A stretch of 64,000 nucleotides of DNA from Sodiomyces alkalinus F11 (lineage: Eukaryota > Ascomycota > Sordariomycetes > Glomerellales > Plectosphaerellaceae), in NCBI RefSeq assembly GCF_003711515.1, contig NW_021167086.1, positions 1,201,149 through 1,265,148 of the forward strand, read 5' to 3'. Shown piece after piece: positions 58,440-64,000 of this stretch. How positions within the stretch are numbered: the first letter of the stretch is position 1; each line of letters opens with the position of its first letter. The translations under genes and the position numbers were made by a program. Under the pieces are notes generated by a model. The model worked only from the letters and a program-made list of their open reading frames with translations, searched no databases and was not told where the DNA came from.

Positions 58440-59580
58440 CTACTTCTTCTTCTTCTTCGGTAAGGGTATTAAAGGCGTTATCTTCTTAGGCGTGCCCTTC
58501 TTCTTAGCCGGCGCCTTCTTCTTCGGCGCGGGGGTCAGCGTCACGGGCTCGGACTTAGGGATATTATAGGAGTTAGGAGGGCCTTAGTACGTGCTATCGT
58601 TATTATTATTATCGTTATCGTCGGCGAATAAGTCGGAGGGCGTAAAGGCGGGAGGGGGGATATCTAGCTAGGGAAGATGAGGTAGGAGAGGAAAAGAAGT
58701 TAGTAGTGTATTAAGAGGGGGGATTATTAGGGGGTTATACGCTATACTAGTAATAACCCTTTTAAAGGCGACGGCGAGGCGTTTCTATACGGCTATCTAT
58801 TAATCCTATTAATCGATATACCGGCGAAGCGATAACGCTATATCCTAAAAAGACTCTAGGATTTTATCCGCTATTTTCTAGCAGGCGTTATTAACTTCTT
58901 CCTTCGCCCAATAAACGGTATAAGACTTATCGGCGGCGGTAAAAGTTATCTCCCTCCTAAGCTTACCTAGGGAGGCGTTAAGAATATTCTAGCACTCTAT
59001 AGCTATAGTCTATAGTATATTTAGTATATACCTATATTAGGGTTATCCCTAAAAACGAATTTACGCGACAGCTATTATTCATCCCGTCCTTAGTAGCGGC
59101 GACGATAAGGACCTTTTATAACTAGATAGCGGTGTTATAGCCCGTGGTAGGAAGCTTATTATAACGGCGATTATTATATCTAAAGTAAAAGGTATACTTA
59201 GCGGATATAGCACCGGAGTGCCGGTATAACTTAAACCGTAAGCGCGATATCTTATTACTAAACTTAATCTTAGTTAGCTAACCGGCGTAGCGGGAGTAAG
59301 GGTTCTTAAGGGTTAAGCCCCCGGAGGTCTTTTCCCTAATATCTACCACCTCTTAATAAGGGGTGGTCGACGATAACGATATTATAGCTATCGCCGTCTT
59401 ACGCTTCTTAGAAGCGCTATTAGCTACTAGCTTAAATACCGGCCGCGTATTATTATTATTATTATTATTAGTCTCCTTAGAAGGTATAATAGCAGTAGGC
59501 GAGGGAGGCTATATAATGTAGTTAGCGAAGCTATATAAGTTATTTTTCCTAGGACGGAGAGACGCTAAAAGAATACTTAT
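58440..59580 (-). pseudogene. Gypsy D antisense accessory frame (RIPed)
   Basis: Opposite strand to gag-pol. From the N-terminus: LASLRPRKNNLYSFANYII, TAIIPSKETNNNNNNN, TRPVFKLVANSASKKRKTAI, REKTSGGLTLKNPYSRYAG. Then a Tyr/Cys segment (HSGAISAKYTFYFRYNNRR), L-KVLIVAATKDGMNNSCRV, and after one probable frameshift near 58990, ILNASLGKLRREITFTAADK. The C-terminus is very basic, PVTLTPAPKKKAPAKKKGTP then ITPLIPLPKKKKK, stop 58440-58442. The KVL block and the TPL-PL-KKKKK end match the gypsy A frame. About 380 codons. Possibly a nucleic-acid-binding or nuclear-targeted accessory protein (inference). Confidence 0.62.
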
Positions 59581-59898
59581 AAGATAATAGGGAAAATTAT
59601 AAGAATAATAGTGCTATAACACATTAACGACTACTAGAATAACTATTACGCCCTACTCCTATAAGGAAAACACTATAAGGGTTAACTTACGGAACACGGT
59701 GGATATCGATAAAGAAATCGAAAATCGGAGGCGTAAAGAAGGAGGAAAACGGAAGATAATAGAGTAGTAGAGGCGTTAAGGAAGATATCCCCCTTAAGGA
59801 GTATATAGTTACCGTTCCTGCCTATAAAGAAGGTATAAGGGTAAAAGGGGTATAAGAGGAAAGAGATAAATTTCAATTTTTAGATACGTTATATAATA

Positions 59899-60034
59899 GC
59901 GCCGGTTCTTTATATAGACTAAAGGGATATCGGCGCCGGCTTTTTATTTAGATTAAAGGGATATCGGCGCCGGTTCTTTATTTAGATTAAAGGGATATCG
60001 GCGCTAATTCTTTATATAGATAAAAGGGAGGCCG
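59899..60034. repeat. 34-bp tandem repeat, 4 units
   Basis: Units start GCGCCGG or GCGCTAA at 59899, 59933, 59967 and 60001, exact 34-bp period, sharing 'ttctttattta..taaagggatatcg'. Before the gypsy D 3' LTR. A second, looser direct repeat ('gggataaaagaacgg..actataacggga') follows to about 60210. Confidence 0.93.
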
Positions 60035-60305
60035 ACGTTAAATATAGTATAGGAGCGAGGGATTAAGGATAAGACTATAATAGGACTATAACGGGATCGT
60101 ATACGAGATTAGTAATAAAAGGACGGCGGGAATAAAGTAACGGACTAAGGGTAAGACTATAACGGGACTACGACGGGGTTATATATGGGATTAGTGATAA
60201 AAGAACGGGGGGGGATATAGGCCGACGCCGGGTATAGTCGGGAAAAGTAGCCTTATCCGGTACTAGCCGCTCCTACGGATAGGAGCACTCCGGGGGAGGT
60301 CGCCC

Positions 60306-60680
60306 TATTAGGTGCCCCTGCCTAGGAGATAGAGGCCGGGTATATAACGGGACCACGACGGGTTCCCGTATAGATAAGACCGGGCTCCTATCTTAACGTG
60401 GCCACGGCTGCCTTAGGCCAATACCACTATATAGGGCTATAGCCTAGGCTTAGGCGTAGATATCCGTTTACGATATCCGTTTAACTATACTAGTATTAGC
60501 CGAGGGGTATATAGTGCTTATATAGTGCCCCCTCCTTAGTATAGAGAGGGCAGCGATTATTCTGATTTTTTAGGACCACCTATATTCGGACTAAGTGTTG
60601 ACCACCACTTAATCCACGCCTGCTCCCTTTTAGACCCTCTCGCTACTACCTTCTCACTCCTTATAACTACCTATCTAATA
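60306..60680 (+). repeat. Gypsy D 3' LTR
   Basis: 375 bp partner of 52414-52788, preceded by the polypurine-like GGGGGAGGTCGC (about 60292-60303) and followed by GATAA. Confidence 0.94.
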
Positions 60681-61090
60681 GATAATAAGCCTTATCCGGA
60701 ATACCCTCCTCTTTAAAGGGGGTAGCTATATCTATAAACTATATAATCCTAACCTTAGCCCCCTAAGGTACTATAAATACTTATACTTTGGCTATAAGGC
60801 TAACGGCTACCCTATAGTAAAGAGGGTATACCGTTATTACGCTAAGCCTGAAACGGCGTACCTATAAGGGCTAGGATACTATAACGCTATAACGCCCGGC
60901 CGCTTCCGCTATTATACCGCTTATACCGGAGACTACGATATCTTTAATAACTTATACCGATTATTAAGGAAAGAGACTAAGAAGACTCGCGAAGCGTATA
61001 AATCTCGAGCTAAAGACTTCGATATTACCCGTTAGACTGAAGCGGTATACCCGCGGTAACTATAGATCTTCCCCCTAATTATTATCGCCT
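60681..61090 (+). pseudogene. LINE ORF1, 3' part with zinc knuckle (RIPed)
   Basis: Resumes the frame cut at 52413. Knuckle at 60769-60810 reads YYKYLYFGYKANGY (CX2CX4HX4C, all ligands Tyr), then RVYRYYAKPETAYL, a second decayed unit. Ends near the stop-rich stretch at about 61070. Confidence 0.7.
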
Positions 61091-61259
61091 AGGACTAAGA
61101 CCGGCCCCTCCGTAAGGGCCGGGGACGCCCTCGAAAAAGACTAAAGGATAGGAGGGCTCCCCGATACTAGGCCTAATAAGCGCTTATATAATCCCCCGCG
61201 GGGCTAGTAAAGCACCGTAATAGGAGCTATAAAGCTAGGACTAAACCCCGGGTATACCG

Positions 61260-64000
61260 GGCACGTTATCTTAACCCCCCCCCTCTACTAACTAATAGAA
61301 ATCCACGTTCTTTTATAGAATATAGGGAGGAGTTAGGCGCGGCGGGAGCTCCCGCTTCGGTGCCGCGCCGAGTATAACGTAATAGTAATCTAGGAACCCG
61401 GCCTTAACCCCTTCACGAAGAGCCTTACCTACCCCTCCTAAGGGGTATACCGACTAATATAGGGAGGAGGCCGCGCCCTCCTATATATATATAAGAGATA
61501 CTCCCTATGTACGTGGATATAACGGGCCTACTATACTACCTACACGGTTATATTTAGGACTAGAGATAACGCCCTTATAATCTAATTAACCTATTCGGAG
61601 AACTATTGGTTAATTAGGATCCCCTAGAATATACCCCTATAAGATATATTCGACATAGTACTACTACGGGGCCGTTATATCCTTATAGAGGACTTTAACC
61701 TATACTACCCCTTATAGTTATAGCCACTGCGTTATTACCCCCGGGCTAATACCCTGCTTACCCTTATAACCCGGTAGAACCTAGACCTAGTAACCCCCCC
61801 CGGGACTATTACGTAGCACCGCCCGGGCCGGTATACTAATACGATTAACCTTATATAGGCGATATAGGGGCTCCGCTATAACTTCGGCGGCCCTAATAAA
61901 ACCGTTATTAGATCGGACTACTACTTATAAACGGCCTAAATATATATAGCGATAGATATTACGGTAAGCACCGTAACGATACCACCACGGGACCTAAGCG
62001 GGCCCCGCTAAGTCTAGAAGGACTTTAACCCCATATAGGCCCCCTAGCTCGTAGCTATATAACTATAGTAGACTAGCCCCTTTATAATACTAGGAGATAT
62101 CGACTTAGTACTAAATAACCTAATCGGGGACCTTATAACTATAGCCGATAAGACCGTTTAGCACCGCCGCGGGGGTACCCCTAGACTTCTACTTACCCCT
62201 TAGTAAAATACGGAGCTAACCGCCTTTACTTAGGAAGGCGCCTTTACTATAAATATATATAGGAAGTCACGGAACTAATAGGAAGCGTTTTAGGAAGCAG
62301 AGAGGCGCCGCGATAAGGTTATAGCGGTAGCGAAGCGGCTATACTAGCGGTACTTATTATATAAGACTAGGAAGAACGATAACCTCCTTTAGCGATTATA
62401 GAAATAGGTACGAATAAAAGGGAATATACCGCCGGACCCCCTATTAGTACCGTTATTATGCTAAGACGATAACGATAGCCTAGCTACTATACACGCGGAG
62501 AAAGCCGAAGTCCTTAACCGGAAGTTCTTCTTACCCCCCCTCCTTATTACCCTTAGACTCCTAAGCGCGGAATTTCCCTCTAGATAGGATATCCGCTACG
62601 ATATTACCGTAGCGGATATATAGGGGCGCCTTAAGAAGACTAAACCCTAGGCGGTACTAAGACCCGATAGGCTCCTAGCAGGGCTCCTTAAAGTATATAG
62701 ACCTCCCCTATACTAAAGACTAAGCGCTATCTTTTTAGCGTGCCTTAAAGCGGGTTATTACCCGAAAAGTTACTACTATATTACCGTGGTAGTCCTTAAG
62801 AAGGAAGGCCGGCCGCCGGCTAACTATAAGATAGTAAAGGGCTAATAACCGATATTACTTCTTAATATTATAGGTAAGGTCCTTAAGGGGATACTAGCCG
62901 ACTGTATCGCCATTATAGCGGAGGAGTATCGGCTCCTCCTAAAAGGATAGATAGATAACCGGATTAGGCAGAGTATAAAGACGGTAGTATAAAGAGTTAT
63001 AAAGGTTATAAGGGCGAGCTAGGCTTATAGCGGCACCGCTTTAATACTTTAATTAGATATTAAAGGCGTCTTTAATACTATCCCTTACTCCTATCTCCTC
63101 GAGGTACTTAAAAGGAAGGGATTCCCCTAATAGCTTATTACCCTAATTAGTAGCTTCCTCTAAGACTATATAGTATAGCTACTACTCGATAGCGAAATAG
63201 CTCCCCCGCGGTACCTTTATAGGGGTATACCGTAAGGCTCCCCGATCTCCTTTATCCTCTATATCCTATATATCTTTACCCTCTATAAGGAGCTAAAAAA
63301 AGTACCTAAAACGATAGTAGCAGAATTCGCTAATACTATAAATATTATCGCCTTTAGTAGGATAAAGGTATAGATGCGGTACTATCTCGCCGCCGCGTAG
63401 AGTGCTTATCTAAACTAGGAGATAGCGAGCAGACTATAGTTCGAACTACCTAAGTGCGTTTATATCCCCTTTATAAAGTTACGCTAACCCTCCTTTACCC
63501 CGCTCCCCCTTAGCGCTATTCTATTTCGGTACCGGCGGCGGAGGCGATAAGGTTCCTAGGCGTTTAGCTTAATAGGAAACTCGATTTCCGGCGATACGCT
63601 AAAAATGTAAAAAGCCGGTTAGCTATATAAATATACTCCCTCTTAAGACTTAGTATAATAGCGTAAGGGTATAGCTTCGCGGATATAAAAAGACTATACC
63701 TTATAGTAATAAGACTAATAATAGCCTATTACGCCTTAGCCGTCTATAAGATAAGGACTAGCCCCTAGTATAGCCCTATAGTAGCACTTATGACGATATA
63801 GAACTAGTGCTTTAGATTAGTAGCCGGAGCCTATAAGGCTATACTGGTTAGGGTCCTCGAAAAAGAGACCTTTATCCCCCCCCTTAACCTATACCTCTTA
63901 AGCCTAAGTACTAGAAAGATCCTCCGGATATAAGAAGAAGGGACTAAAGATAATATATTAGCCGGAGTATATACCACAGCGAGAGCCTTAGTAATACCGA
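61260..64000 (+). pseudogene. LINE ORF2: endonuclease and reverse transcriptase (RIPed, partial)
   Basis: Endonuclease region at about 61440-62000. RT region: KPQAVLRPDRLLAGLLKVYR, ANYKIVKG-QPILLLNIIGKV, LDIKGVFNTIPYSYLLEVLK, RGIPQGSPISFILYILYIFT, and EFANTINIIAFS (63323-63358; catalytic FADD with both Asp changed to Asn/Thr). A thumb-like region follows and the frame leaves the window. Dead copy. Confidence 0.8.

Larger units (their letters stand above)
52414..60680 (+). mobile_element. Gypsy D: complete Ty3/gypsy element in LINE ORF1
   Basis: 8267 bp with two 375-bp LTRs (52414-52788, 60306-60680) and duplications GGTAA (52409-52413) / GATAA (60681-60685). Order: gag, protease, RT, RNase H, integrase, chromodomain, then a 2.5-kb tail with tandem repeats and an antisense frame. 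RIPed throughout. A second, truncated copy lies inverted at 940-2793. Confidence 0.94.
51356..64000 (+). mobile_element. LINE, plus strand, split by gypsy D, runs off the window
   Basis: ORF1 begins in about 51360-52413, resumes at 60681 after gypsy D, and is followed by ORF2 to the window end. Joining at the GGTAA/GATAA duplication keeps the ORF1 frame (ALPEGV continues). Its sequence differs from the LINE at 34.2 kb. The 5' end is not marked by a visible duplication. Confidence 0.78.

Noticed and set aside
59682..59876. 64-codon minus-strand open frame
   Set aside because: Phe/Tyr/Leu-rich translation just upstream of the gypsy D antisense frame; no motif, probably chance or leader.
1..64000. 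tRNA, rRNA or other RNA genes
   Set aside because: None visible by eye; loose B-box-like words near 4804 and in element F lack a cloverleaf or matching A box.
1..64000. AT-rich centromere or bacterial/plasmid origin of the repeats
   Set aside because: Composition is TpA-rich through CpA loss but retains CpG, and the content resolves into retrotransposons with introns in the adjacent genes, as expected for a filamentous fungus.

Overview
The window looks like a repeat-dense piece of a filamentous ascomycete genome (Pezizomycotina; the casein kinase 2 beta protein resembles Sordariomycete orthologues, but I would not name a genus). Only about 3.5 kb (roughly 4.7-8.4 kb) is ordinary gene space. 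It holds two intact, intron-containing, convergent genes: casein kinase 2 regulatory subunit beta (+) and a PAP2-family lipid phosphate phosphatase (-). Nearly everything else is transposon sequence decayed by a repeat-induced point mutation (RIP)-like process. CpA and TpG are depleted, TpA is abundant and CpG is kept, so reading frames are full of TAG/TAA where Gln and Trp codons stood, and zinc-knuckle Cys/His codons read as Tyr.

Layout. 1-939: 3' end of a RIPed LINE with RNase H and a poly(A) tail, inserted into 940-2793, a truncated minus-strand Ty3/gypsy (family D). 2794-3245: solo LTR of family C with a 22-bp minisatellite. 3246-4640: an unrecognised RIPed coding remnant. 4740-8470: the gene island. 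From 8.5 to 51.4 kb lies one old Ty1/copia element of about 5.4 kb that has been split into four pieces by later insertions: 8471-9160, 31557-33464, 48016-50580 and 51092-51355. The first insertion is gypsy A (9161-31556, TSD GATTA). It contains a family C LTR element (11699-25168, TSD AAAAC), whose left LTR contains gypsy B (11861-20492, TSD TAAAC). The second insertion is minus-strand gypsy E (33465-48015, TSD TTAGT/ATAGT), which now holds a LINE (about 34.2-39.95 kb) and a short SINE-like element F. The third is another copy of F (50581-51091) with a 10-bp duplication GGCGTTTAAT. From 51.4 kb to the end is a second LINE, split by gypsy D (52414-60680, two 375-bp LTRs, TSD GGTAA/GATAA).

The most interesting unexplained signal is a decayed reading frame on the strand opposite to gag-pol, between the end of pol and the 3' LTR, in gypsy A, gypsy B and gypsy D, and possibly in gypsy E. 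In A and D the frames share a KVL-V/I-A block and a lysine-rich C-terminus. All three have a Cys-rich, or RIP-converted Tyr-rich, segment. This suggests a conserved antisense accessory protein of fungal gypsy elements. The family C LTR element is also notable: its only visible coding trace is one unrecognised frame of about 546 codons. Segments that escaped RIP (element F, 39.95-40.43 kb, 48.64-48.85 kb) stand out against the saturated background.

All calls come from reading the sequence by eye. Boundaries marked by LTRs and target-site duplications are accurate to within a few bases; boundaries of decayed coding regions are approximate.
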